The translations under genes were made by a program, and so were the position numbers. Positions 7,579-15,612 of a stretch of DNA of 64,000 nt are shown piece after piece; within the stretch, counting starts at the first letter, position 1; the number at the start of each line of letters is the position of its first letter. This DNA comes from Pseudomonas pohangensis (lineage in GTDB: Bacteria > Pseudomonadota > Gammaproteobacteria > Pseudomonadales > Pseudomonadaceae), in NCBI RefSeq assembly GCF_900105995.1, contig NZ_LT629785.1, positions 2,356,001-2,420,000 of the forward strand, in the 5' to 3' direction. A model generated the notes under the pieces. It did not search any database, was not told where the DNA came from, and saw only the letters and a program-made list of their open reading frames with translations.

Positions 7579-10500
7579 GTGTCCGTATTGCGCCTTCCGA
7601 AACTTCCCGCCGCCAGCGGCAAACAGCACTGGGGCAACCTGCCCGGTGCGGCCCTCAGCCTGGCGATAGCCGAAGCGGCCAGTAGCAGCAGCGCGCGCTT
7701 CACCCTGCTGCTGACGGCCGATAGCCAGAGTGCCGAGCGTCTGCAGGAAGAACTCGGGTTTTTTGCACCGGAGCTGGCGGTGTTGCACTTTCCGGACTGG
7801 GAAACCCTGCCCTACGACATTTTCTCGCCGCATCAGGACATCATCTCCCAGCGCATTGCCGCACTCTACCGCCTGCCCGAACTGCAGCACGGCGTGCTGG
7901 TGGTGCCTATCACCACTGCCCTGCACCGTCTGGCACCGACCAGCTTTCTGCTCGGGTCCAGCCTGGTGCTGGATGCCGGGCAGAAACTCAACGTCGATGG
8001 CATGCGCATGCGTCTGGAAGCTGCCGGCTACCGTTGTGTCGACACGGTGTATGAGCATGGCGAATTTGCCGTGCGCGGCGCGCTGGTCGACCTGTTCCCG
8101 ATGGGTAGCGAGCAACCGTACCGCATTGATCTGTTCGACGATGAAATCGAGACCCTGCGCACCTTCGACCCGGAAACCCAGCGCTCGATCGACAAGGTCG
8201 AGTCGATCCGCCTGTTGCCGGCCCGCGAGTTCCCGCTGGACAAGAAGTCGGTAACGGATTTCCGCGGGCGCTTCCGCGAGCGCTTTGACGTGGATTTTCG
8301 CCGTTGCCCGATCTATCAGGACCTGTCCACCGGCATCACCCCGGCCGGCATCGAGTACTACCTGCCACTGTTCTTCGAGGAATCCGCCACGCTGTTCGAT
8401 TACCTGCCGCAGGACACCCAGGTGTTCTCCCTGCCCGGTATCGAACAGGCGGCAGAGCACTTCTGGAAAGACGTGCGCAACCGCTACGAAGACCGTCGGG
8501 TGGACCCGGAACGCCCGCTGTTGCCGCCTGCCGACCTGTTTCTGCCGGTGGAAGACTGCTTTGCCCGGCTGAAAAACTGGCCGCGAGTGGTGGTCAGCCA
8601 GGAAGACATCGAAACTGGCGTCGGCCGCGAGCGTTTCGCGGCGCAGCCACTGCCCGATCTGGCCATCCAGTCCAAGGCCGGCGAACCGCTGGCTGCCTTG
8701 CGCCGCTTCATCGAAAGCTATCCCGGGCGCATCCTGTTCTGCGCCGAATCCGCCGGCCGCCGTGAAGTGCTGCTGGAGTTGCTCGCCCGGCTCAAGCTGA
8801 AGCCGCTGGAGGTCGCCGGCTGGACTGACTTTACGGTTGGCAAGGAACGCCTGGGCATCACCATCGCGCCGCTGGACGATGGCCTGTTGCTCGATGACAT
8901 CGCGCTGATCGCCGAAAGCCCGCTGTTCGGCCAGCGCGTGATGCAACGCCGCCGCCGCGAGAAGTCGCGCGATGGCGGCGAAAACGTGATCAAGAATCTC
9001 ACCGAACTGCGCGAAGGCTCGCCAGTGGTGCATATCGACCACGGAGTAGGCCGCTATCTGGGCCTGGTAACCATGGAGTTCGACGGTCAGGCCGCCGAGT
9101 TCCTCGCCCTGCAATACGCCGAGGAAGCCAAGCTCTACGTGCCGGTAGCCAGCCTGCACCTGATTGCCCGCTACACCGGCAGCGACGATGCCCTGGCACC
9201 GCTGCACCGGCTCGGATCGGAAACCTGGCAGAAGGCCAAGCGCAAGGCCGCCGAGCAGGTACGCGATGTCGCCGCCGAATTGCTCGACATCTACGCCCGC
9301 CGCGCCGCCCGCGAAGGTTATGCGTTCCAGGACCCGACGGTGGACTACGCGACTTTCTGCGCCGGTTTCCCCTTCGAGGAAACCCCGGACCAGCAGGTTG
9401 CCATCGATGCAGTACGCGACGACATGCTCTCGCCCAGACCGATGGACCGCCTGATCTGCGGTGACGTGGGCTTCGGCAAGACCGAAGTAGCCATGCGTGC
9501 GGCCTTCATTGCCGTGCATGGCGGCCGTCAGGTGGCGGTGCTGGTGCCGACCACCCTGCTCGCCCAGCAGCACTACAACAGCTTCCGCGACCGCTTTGCC
9601 GACTGGCCGGTAAAGGTCGAGGTGATGAGCCGCTTCAAATCGGCCAAAGAAGTCAGCGAGGCCGTGCAGTTGCTCGCCGAAGGCAAGATCGACATCGTCA
9701 TTGGCACCCACAAACTGCTGCAGGATGACGTGAAATTCGCCAACCTCGGGCTGGCCATCATCGACGAGGAGCACCGTTTCGGCGTGCGCCAGAAGGAGCA
9801 GATGAAGGCCCTGCGCAGCGAGGTGGATATCCTCACGCTGACCGCCACGCCGATCCCGCGCACGCTGAACATGGCCGTGTCGGGCATGCGCGACCTGTCG
9901 ATCATCGCCACCCCGCCAGCCCGCCGGCTGTCGGTGCGCACCTTCGTCATGGAGCAGAACAAACCGACCATCAAGGAAGCCCTGCTGCGCGAATTGCTGC
10001 GTGGCGGCCAGGTGTATTACCTGCACAACGATGTGAAAACCATCGAGAAGTGCGCCGCCGATCTGGCCGAACTGGTGCCCGAGGCACGTATCGGCATCGG
10101 CCACGGGCAGATGCGCGAGCGTGATCTGGAACAGGTGATGAGCGATTTCTACCACAAGCGCTTCAACGTGCTGATCGCCTCGACCATTATCGAAACCGGC
10201 ATCGACGTGCCCAGCGCCAACACCATCATCATCGAGCGCGCCGACAAGTTCGGCCTGGCCCAGCTGCACCAGTTGCGCGGGCGTGTCGGCCGTAGCCACC
10301 ACCAGGCTTATGCCTACCTGCTGACGCCGCCACGCAAGCAGCTGACCGACGATGCGCAGAAGCGCCTGGAGGCCATCAGCAATGCCCAGGATCTCGGTGC
10401 CGGCTTCGTGCTGGCGACCCATGACCTGGAGATCCGCGGCGCCGGCGAGCTGCTCGGCGACGGCCAGAGCGGACAGATCCAGGCCGTCGGCTTTACTCTC

Positions 10501-11022
10501 TACATGGAAATGCTCGAGCGCGCGGTGAAAGCCATCCGCAAGGGCGAGCAGCCCAACCTCGACCAGCCATTGGGTGGCGGCCCGGAAATCAGCCTGCGTC
10601 TGCCGGCGCTGATTCCGGATGATTACCTGCCGGATGTACATGCACGGCTGATCCTCTACAAGCGCATCGCCAATGCCGCGGATGCAGACGGACTGAAGGA
10701 ATTGCAGGTGGAAATGATTGATCGTTTCGGCCTGCTACCGGAACCGGTCAAGAACCTGATTCGCATTACCCTGCTCAAACTGCAGGCAGAACAGCTCGGC
10801 ATCCTCAAGATCGACGCCGGCCCGCAGGGTGGACGCATCGAATTTGCCGCCAATACCTGTGTCGACCCGCTGACCCTGATCAAACTGATCCAGAGCCAAC
10901 CCAAACGCTACAAGTTCGAAGGCGCTACGCTGTTCAAATTTTCCGTGCCGATGGAGCGCCCGGAAGAACGTTTCAATACACTGGAGGCGCTGCTCGAGCG
11001 CCTGACTCCCCAATCTGCCTGA
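7579..11022 (+). CDS. mfd: Transcription-repair coupling factor Mfd
   Basis: Mfd displaces RNA polymerase stalled at DNA lesions and recruits UvrA. The 1,147-residue protein has a UvrB-like N-terminus (HFPDWETLPYD), an RNA-polymerase-interaction domain (GSPVVHIDHGVGRYLGL), RecG-like helicase motifs (Walker A GDVGFGKTEVAMRAAF, Walker B IIDEEHRFGV, then TATPIPRT) and motif VI HQLRGRVGRS. The open frame starts 34 codons earlier, but the GTG at 7579 begins VSVLRLPKLPAASGKQHWG, the usual pseudomonad N-terminus, and gives the family length (E. coli 1,148). No strong Shine-Dalgarno was seen. It probably forms an operon with csiV. Confidence 0.97.
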   Translation: MSVLRLPKLPAASGKQHWGNLPGAALSLAIAEAASSSSARFTLLLTADSQSAERLQEELGFFAPELAVLHFPDWETLPYDIFSPHQDIISQRIAALYRLPELQHGVLVVPITTALHRLAPTSFLLGSSLVLDAGQKLNVDGMRMRLEAAGYRCVDTVYEHGEFAVRGALVDLFPMGSEQPYRIDLFDDEIETLRTFDPETQRSIDKVESIRLLPAREFPLDKKSVTDFRGRFRERFDVDFRRCPIYQDLSTGITPAGIEYYLPLFFEESATLFDYLPQDTQVFSLPGIEQAAEHFWKDVRNRYEDRRVDPERPLLPPADLFLPVEDCFARLKNWPRVVVSQEDIETGVGRERFAAQPLPDLAIQSKAGEPLAALRRFIESYPGRILFCAESAGRREVLLELLARLKLKPLEVAGWTDFTVGKERLGITIAPLDDGLLLDDIALIAESPLFGQRVMQRRRREKSRDGGENVIKNLTELREGSPVVHIDHGVGRYLGLVTMEFDGQAAEFLALQYAEEAKLYVPVASLHLIARYTGSDDALAPLHRLGSETWQKAKRKAAEQVRDVAAELLDIYARRAAREGYAFQDPTVDYATFCAGFPFEETPDQQVAIDAVRDDMLSPRPMDRLICGDVGFGKTEVAMRAAFIAVHGGRQVAVLVPTTLLAQQHYNSFRDRFADWPVKVEVMSRFKSAKEVSEAVQLLAEGKIDIVIGTHKLLQDDVKFANLGLAIIDEEHRFGVRQKEQMKALRSEVDILTLTATPIPRTLNMAVSGMRDLSIIATPPARRLSVRTFVMEQNKPTIKEALLRELLRGGQVYYLHNDVKTIEKCAADLAELVPEARIGIGHGQMRERDLEQVMSDFYHKRFNVLIASTIIETGIDVPSANTIIIERADKFGLAQLHQLRGRVGRSHHQAYAYLLTPPRKQLTDDAQKRLEAISNAQDLGAGFVLATHDLEIRGAGELLGDGQSGQIQAVGFTLYMEMLERAVKAIRKGEQPNLDQPLGGGPEISLRLPALIPDDYLPDVHARLILYKRIANAADADGLKELQVEMIDRFGLLPEPVKNLIRITLLKLQAEQLGILKIDAGPQGGRIEFAANTCVDPLTLIKLIQSQPKRYKFEGATLFKFSVPMERPEERFNTLEALLERLTPQSA

Positions 11023-11033
11023 AGGAATGACCC

Positions 11034-11555
11034 ATGCGACTGCTCCGCACCCTGCCCCTGCTGCTTGCCTTGTTTGCACCATTGGCCATGGCCGGCCCCT
11101 ATCAGGTCGAAGTCCTGTTTTTCCGCCAGGCCGGCGAAGTGATTCCAGCCAGCCAGCTGGCACCGGAAGACTGGGCAATGGGAAGCCAGCCGGTAACCGC
11201 CGAAAGCCAGCGCAGCACCGCCCTTAACGATGCCGCTGCCAAGTTGATTCCGGCCAATGGCTACAAGGTTCTGCTGCACCAGGCCTGGGCCCAGGAACTG
11301 GGCCCGGCCCCGGTAAAGGTCGCCCTGACTGCCGGTAACCAGATGTTCGGTCACTACCCGATCGAAGGTGTGCTGACCCTCAGCGAGAACCCATCGATTG
11401 ATCTCGAGGCAAATTTGTGGATCAACCAGATTGATGCCGAGGGTGTGCTCACCGGCAGTGAGCAGCTCAAACAGTCAACCCGCCTGCTACCGGGCAAACT
11501 GACCTACATCGACCACGGCAGCCTCGGCCTGCTGGTTCGCGTCAGCCCGCAGTAG
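11034..11555 (+). CDS. CsiV-family periplasmic protein
   Basis: The 173-residue product has a Sec signal peptide (MRLLRTLPLLLALFAPLAMA, cleavage before GPYQVEV) and the CsiV-like YQVEVLFFRQ strand followed by a WAQ...GHYPIEGVLTL repeat region. CsiV of Vibrio cholerae stimulates the peptidoglycan synthase PBP1a through LpoA; the pseudomonad homologue next to mfd is mostly uncharacterised. It starts 11 bp after mfd with GAAGG before the ATG, so it is co-transcribed. A periplasmic location is firm; the PBP-activating role is inferred from the family. Confidence 0.8.
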   Translation: MRLLRTLPLLLALFAPLAMAGPYQVEVLFFRQAGEVIPASQLAPEDWAMGSQPVTAESQRSTALNDAAAKLIPANGYKVLLHQAWAQELGPAPVKVALTAGNQMFGHYPIEGVLTLSENPSIDLEANLWINQIDAEGVLTGSEQLKQSTRLLPGKLTYIDHGSLGLLVRVSPQ

Positions 11556-11592
11556 TAGCCGTAAGTTGTTGTGGGCCGATTTTATAGGGTTT

Positions 11593-11657
11593 ATAGGGCG
11601 GGCTTCAGCCCACCAGAACCCGCTGGCGAATCCCGGGTGGGCTGAAGCCCGCCCTAT
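11593..11657. repeat. REP-like inverted repeat with 22-bp perfect arms
   Basis: Arms at 11593-11614 and 11636-11657 are perfect reverse complements (ATAGGGCGGGCTTCAGCCC plus ACC) around a 21-nt loop. The core GGGCTTCAGCCCACC recurs at 43834-43848. The element sits between convergent csiV and mtnP and could act as a terminator or mRNA stabiliser for both. Its right arm enters mtnP and supplies that gene's TAG stop. Confidence 0.88.
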
Positions 11658-12400
11658 GATCGGCCTGCCAGTACACGGCCCAGCACCTTGCGTGCGGTTG
11701 TCATGCCGTGGTGCATGACTACTTCCATATCTGCCAGGCTGATTGGCCCGGCCGCCTTCCCCGCGGCCGGGTTGACCACCAGGGCCAGGCAGGCATAGGG
11801 CAAGCCCAATTCCCGCGCCAGCGCTGCCTCGGGCATACCGGTCATGCCGACAATGTCACAGCCATCGCGTTCAAGCCGGAGGATTTCCGCAGCGGTCTCC
11901 AGCCGTGGCCCCTGGGTGCAGGCGTAAACTCCGGCGGCGCTGAAGTCGCAGCCTTCGGCCTGTAGCGCTTGCAGCAGTTCGGCACGCAGATCGGCAGCAT
12001 AGGGCTCGGTAAAATCGATATGGGTGACCTGCTGCAGATCGCCCTCGAAGTACGTCTGTACGCGCCCCCAGCTGTAGTCGATCAACTGATCCGGAACACA
12101 GAAATGCCCGGTGCCCATGGTGGCGCTGATGCCGCCCACCGCATTCACCGCGATCACTGCCTCGGCGCCAGCCTGCTGCAATGCCCAGAGATTGGCGCGG
12201 TAGTTGATCTGGTGCGGCGGGATCCGGTGCGGCCGGCCATGCCGGGCGAGAAACAACACTTCGCGACCGGCGTAACGGCCGCGCACTATGGCTGCCGAAG
12301 GCACCCCATAGGGTGTGGTGCTACAACTGACCTCCTGGCTCTGCTGCAGTCCGTCCAGCTCGCTCAGCCCGCTACCGCCAATGATCGCCAGGGTTTTCAT
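11654..12400 (-). CDS. mtnP: S-methyl-5'-thioinosine phosphorylase
   Basis: This 248-residue enzyme of the PNP/MTAP trimeric family phosphorolyses methylthio-nucleosides from polyamine and homoserine-lactone synthesis. Phosphate and ribose sites are seen as IGGSGL (7-12), ARHGRPHRIPPHQINYRAN (52-70) and QGPRLETAAEI. The purine-contact position is Asn210 in LVVNPAAGKA, typical of enzymes binding 6-oxopurines, rather than the Asp of adenine-specific MTAP. This agrees with the P. aeruginosa homologue, reported as a methylthioinosine phosphorylase. The stop codon lies in the edge of a REP-like repeat. It is in line with nagZ, ten bases upstream. Confidence 0.9.
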   Translation of the reverse strand: MKTLAIIGGSGLSELDGLQQSQEVSCSTTPYGVPSAAIVRGRYAGREVLFLARHGRPHRIPPHQINYRANLWALQQAGAEAVIAVNAVGGISATMGTGHFCVPDQLIDYSWGRVQTYFEGDLQQVTHIDFTEPYAADLRAELLQALQAEGCDFSAAGVYACTQGPRLETAAEILRLERDGCDIVGMTGMPEAALARELGLPYACLALVVNPAAGKAAGPISLADMEVVMHHGMTTARKVLGRVLAGRS

Positions 12401-12410
12401 CGTTCAATCC

Positions 12411-13421
12411 TCATTCAACCAGCCCGGCCCGGCGCAACGCGCCGAGTGCGGCCTGCCAGCGCGGCTGCTGACGGTATTCGCAACCCGGGAAGGCACGCCG
12501 GCGCATGGCCTGCAGGCCCTGTGGCGGGGCGACTTTCAGTTGCTGCAAGCGACCCAGTGCCAGCTCTGCGGCAGCGCGGTCGTTACACACCAGGCCCATG
12601 TCACAACCGGCACGCAACGCCGCCTCGATACGCTCGGCGGCATCCCCGGCTACATGGGCGCCCGCCATCGACAGATCATCACTGAAGATCACTCCCCGGT
12701 AGCCCAATTCGCCACGCAGGATGTCCTGCAACCAGCGGCGGGAAAAGCCTGCCGGCTGACTATCCACCTGCGGATAAATGACATGCGCCGGCATCACCCC
12801 GGCCAGCTGGGGGATCAGGCTGACAAAGGGCAGCAGGTCGCTGGCGCGAATCTGCGCGAGGCTGCGCTCGTCGGTCGGAATCGCCACATGCGAGTCGGCC
12901 TCGGCCCAGCCGTGACCGGGGAAGTGCTTGCCGGTTGCCGCCATGCCGGCAGCATTCAGGCCCTTGATAAAGGCACCGGCGAGCACGGCGGCACGCTGCG
13001 GATCACTTTCGAAGGCCCGCGTACCGACCACCGCGCTGCGCTGGTGATCCAGATCGAGCACCGGGGCAAAACTGATATCCAGGCCTACCGCGAGCACCTC
13101 GGTGGCCAGTAGCCAGCCGCAGTGTTCTGCCAGCTGCTGCGCGTCGGGATGTTCGGCAAGGCTGCGCATTGCCGGCAGGCGTACAAAGCCCTGACGCAAG
13201 CGCTGCACCCGCCCGCCCTCCTGATCGACCGCCAGCAACAGATCCGGGCGGATCGCGCGAATGGACTCGCTGAGCTCGCGCACCTGACGCGGGTGCTCGA
13301 TGTTGCGGGCAAAGATAATCAGGCCGGCCACTTCCGGCTGGCGAAGAATCTGCCGGTCTTCGGCACCCAGCCAGGTGCCCTGCACATCCAGCATCAGCGA
13401 GCCACACAAGCTCTCGGTCAT
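12411..13421 (-). CDS. nagZ: Beta-N-acetylhexosaminidase NagZ
   Basis: A 336-residue family GH3 enzyme of murein recycling that removes GlcNAc from anhydromuropeptides in the cytoplasm; its products feed AmpR-controlled beta-lactamase induction. Motifs: AVDQEGGRVQRL (64-75), KHFPGHG (165-171), the Asp176-x-His178 general acid/base dyad in ADSHVAIP, and the nucleophile Asp248 in IFSDDLSMAG. The frame opens with a TTG at 13430, but the ATG at 13421 has AAGGA nine bases upstream and is preferred. It lies between mtnP and the YkuD-fold gene on the same strand. Confidence 0.96.
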   Translation of the reverse strand: MTESLCGSLMLDVQGTWLGAEDRQILRQPEVAGLIIFARNIEHPRQVRELSESIRAIRPDLLLAVDQEGGRVQRLRQGFVRLPAMRSLAEHPDAQQLAEHCGWLLATEVLAVGLDISFAPVLDLDHQRSAVVGTRAFESDPQRAAVLAGAFIKGLNAAGMAATGKHFPGHGWAEADSHVAIPTDERSLAQIRASDLLPFVSLIPQLAGVMPAHVIYPQVDSQPAGFSRRWLQDILRGELGYRGVIFSDDLSMAGAHVAGDAAERIEAALRAGCDMGLVCNDRAAAELALGRLQQLKVAPPQGLQAMRRRAFPGCEYRQQPRWQAALGALRRAGLVE

Positions 13422-13433
13422 AACAATCAATCC

Positions 13434-13958
13434 TTAATTCAGTTCGGCCGCAGCCCACTGCGGGCAGGCCGCCTCGGCAATCTGCACGGCACAATGGAGG
13501 GGTACGCGCGGGTAGAGCTGCAGGATGTCGGTATTGCGCAGGCGCACGCAACCATGGGAGCGCGGCACGCCCATCGGTTCACAATCGGGCGTGCCATGCA
13601 GATAGATATAGCGCTGCTGGCTGTCAACCTCACCACCCTGATTCAGCGCGGGCTCACAGCCGGCCAACCAGAGAATGCGGGTGAGAATCCAGTCACGCCC
13701 GGGGCATTCTTCGTGCAATTGCGGCGTCCAGACTTCTCCGGTCCATTTACGCCCCTTGAGCACCGCGCCACACGGCAAGTCAGCGCCAATCTTCTGTTCA
13801 ACCCGGTGCAAGCCGCGCGGCGTACAAAAGGAGCCTTGCTGCTCCCCGGCGCCTTTCAGCGCCGTGGAAACCGGCAGGCGCAGCTTCAGTTGCCCGGCGG
13901 AAAATCCGTACAGGCACTGGTCAGCAAGGGATATGTGCAGCAAGTCGAGGTCGTGCAT
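13434..13958 (-). CDS. YkuD-fold L,D-transpeptidase/carboxypeptidase, no signal peptide
   Basis: The 174-residue protein has the YkuD active site: His121 in YLHGT, then SHGCVRLRN with His135 and catalytic Cys137. It begins MHDLDLLHIS and has no signal peptide or membrane anchor, unlike periplasmic L,D-transpeptidases. It ends 12 bp before nagZ on the same strand. As I recall, Acinetobacter has a cytoplasmic YkuD-fold L,D-carboxypeptidase (ElsL/LdtK) that trims recycled tetrapeptides; the absent signal and nagZ linkage suggest the same role here. Family membership is firm; the carboxypeptidase role is inference. Confidence 0.85.
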   Translation of the reverse strand: MHDLDLLHISLADQCLYGFSAGQLKLRLPVSTALKGAGEQQGSFCTPRGLHRVEQKIGADLPCGAVLKGRKWTGEVWTPQLHEECPGRDWILTRILWLAGCEPALNQGGEVDSQQRYIYLHGTPDCEPMGVPRSHGCVRLRNTDILQLYPRVPLHCAVQIAEAACPQWAAAELN

Positions 13959-13998
13959 GGCCGCTAGCTTAGCGGATCAGACAACCTCAGCGCACCTG

Positions 13999-14706
13999 TC
14001 AGGACTTGGCAGCAGCCAACTGGGGCTTGTTACGGGGTCTGAGTGTAGCCGCGATCTGTGCCTTATCCGTCAAACCGCTTTCTGCACGCATGCCGGCGGC
14101 CAGAAACGGCACCATCAGACGCATTACCTGCTCAACCGGGGTATTCACTCCGAAATCGGTTTCCGCCATCGCCCGCAAGGCCTTGATGCCGGACATACTG
14201 AAAGCGGCCGCCCCCAGCATGAAGTGCACCCGCCAGAACAGCTCAAGCGGTGGTATATGCGGAGCCGCTTCGTTGACCAGCAGCATGTAACGACGAAAGA
14301 CCTTGCCGTAGACCTCTTCCAGATACTTGCGCAAGTGCCCCTGGCTCTGGCTGAAAGCCAGACCGAGCAGACGCATGAACACTGACAGGTCGTCACCGAT
14401 GCGTGGCTTGATCGCCAGCGCGTGCTCGACCAGCAGTTCGAGAAGCTCCTCCAGCGAGGCCTTGTACTCGGAATTGGCCTGGCGGCGATCCAGTTCACGC
14501 TCAAGGCTCTGGCTGTATGGTCCGAGGAAGCGGGAAAAGACTGCCTGAATCAGCGCTTTCTTCGAGCCAAAGTGATAATTGACTGCCGCAAGATTTACTT
14601 CTGCACGACTGGTAATCAGCCGCAAAGATGTTTCAGCAAAGCCCTTCTCGGCAAACAGTTGCTCTGCAGCATCCAGAATCCGCTCGACAGTTTCCGACTG
14701 GGCCAT
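13999..14706 (-). CDS. psrA: TetR-family fatty-acid-responsive regulator PsrA
   Basis: A 235-residue TetR regulator with an N-terminal HTH (ERILDAAEQLFAEKGFAETS, then VNLAAVNYHFGSKKAL). Its place between nagZ and a divergent lexA is the pseudomonad psrA locus. PsrA binds long-chain acyl ligands, represses beta-oxidation genes including fadBA (about 6.6 kb away here) and activates rpoS in P. aeruginosa. Two overlapping PsrA boxes cover its own -10 region, indicating autorepression. Confidence 0.95.
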   Translation of the reverse strand: MAQSETVERILDAAEQLFAEKGFAETSLRLITSRAEVNLAAVNYHFGSKKALIQAVFSRFLGPYSQSLERELDRRQANSEYKASLEELLELLVEHALAIKPRIGDDLSVFMRLLGLAFSQSQGHLRKYLEEVYGKVFRRYMLLVNEAAPHIPPLELFWRVHFMLGAAAFSMSGIKALRAMAETDFGVNTPVEQVMRLMVPFLAAGMRAESGLTDKAQIAATLRPRNKPQLAAAKS

Positions 14707-14721
14707 GATTTATTCACCTGA

Positions 14722-14748
14722 CAAACAATCGTTTGAAACATACGTTTC
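14722..14748. promoter_or_regulatory. Tandem PsrA operator boxes
   Basis: CAAACAATCGTTTG (14722-14735) and GAAACATACGTTTC (14735-14748) both fit the published PsrA consensus [G/C]AAAC-N2-4-GTTT[G/C] with N4. They share one base, with centres 13 bp apart. They lie 16-42 bp upstream of the psrA ATG. Confidence 0.85.
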
Positions 14749-14766
14749 ACAACGAAGCCTTGTCAA
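14737..14766 (-). promoter_or_regulatory. Predicted psrA promoter
   Basis: Reading the minus strand, TTGACA (14766-14761) is followed after 18 nt by TATGTT (14742-14737). The -10 box lies inside the distal PsrA box, so bound PsrA would occlude the promoter. Confidence 0.6.
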
Positions 14767-14919
14767 GCAAACACGACATGGTGATGGGCGGAGGATTCAA
14801 AATATCCCAGCCATCGGCCTGAATCAACGGCCAGCAAGCACCAATACTGCCTCGGGGCAGGTTTGCAGCCGGCGCCCAAGAATACGCGCAATCGCCGGGC
14901 GAGCAGCGGTTAAAAGACA

Positions 14920-14971
14920 TTGCCAGCAGCAGATCACTGTATATAATCACAGCAACTGTATAAACAAACAG
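14920..14971 (+). promoter_or_regulatory. lexA promoter with two SOS boxes
   Basis: TTGCCA (14920-14925), 16 nt and TATAAT (14942-14947) form the promoter. Two LexA boxes of the form CTG-N10-CAG follow: 14937-14952 (N10 = TATATAATCA), which contains the -10 hexamer, and 14956-14971 (N10 = TATAAACAAA), at the expected transcription start. They predict autoregulation of the lexA-sulA unit. Confidence 0.9.
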
Positions 14972-14979
14972 AGAACATC

Positions 14980-15588
14980 ATGCTCAAGCTGACTCCGCGC
15001 CAAGCTGAAATTCTGGATTTCATCAAACGCTGCCTGGAAGATAACGGCTACCCGCCCACACGCGCGGAAATTGCCCAGCAACTGGGCTTCAAATCGCCCA
15101 ATGCCGCCGAGGAGCATCTCAAGGCATTGGCCCGCAAAGGTGCCATCGAGATGACCCCCGGTGCGTCACGCGGTATCCGCATCCCCGGCTTTGAAACTGT
15201 CGACGAAGAACCGGGCCTGCCAGTCATTGGCCGGGTCGCCGCCGGCGCACCCATTCTGGCCGAACAAAACGTCGAAGAGTCCTGCAAGATCAACCCTAAT
15301 TTCTTTCATCCCAAAGCCGACTACCTGTTGCGCGTGCGCGGCATGAGCATGAAGGACATCGGCATCCTGGATGGCGACCTGCTGGCGGTGCATAGCTGCC
15401 GCGAGGCACGCGATGGCCAGATCGTGGTGGCACGCATAGACGATGAGGTCACGGTCAAACGCTTCAAGCGCGATGGCAACAAGGTCTGGCTGATCGCAGA
15501 AAACCCCGAGTTCGCGCCGATCGAGGTCAACCTGCAGGATCAGGAACTGGTGATCGAAGGTTTGAGTGTCGGCGTTATTCGCCGCTAG
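14980..15588 (+). CDS. lexA: SOS repressor LexA
   Basis: The 202-residue repressor has a winged-helix DNA-binding domain (LTPRQAEILDFIKRCLEDNG, then YPPTRAEIAQQLGFKSPNAA) and an S24 autoprotease domain. The self-cleavage bond is Ala88-Gly89 in GRVAAGAP; the catalytic dyad is Ser123 (RGMSMKD) and Lys160 (EVTVKRF). RecA filaments trigger cleavage after DNA damage, derepressing the SOS regulon. The start follows two SOS boxes, and sulA lies 24 bp downstream on the same transcript. Confidence 0.98.
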   Translation: MLKLTPRQAEILDFIKRCLEDNGYPPTRAEIAQQLGFKSPNAAEEHLKALARKGAIEMTPGASRGIRIPGFETVDEEPGLPVIGRVAAGAPILAEQNVEESCKINPNFFHPKADYLLRVRGMSMKDIGILDGDLLAVHSCREARDGQIVVARIDDEVTVKRFKRDGNKVWLIAENPEFAPIEVNLQDQELVIEGLSVGVIRR

Positions 15589-15612
15589 CACTTTCCGCAC
15601 TTGGGGCAGGCA

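Noticed and set aside
7417..10641. 1,074-codon minus-strand open frame opposite mfd
   Set aside because: High-GC antisense shadow of a strongly conserved gene; no ribosome-binding site or domain.
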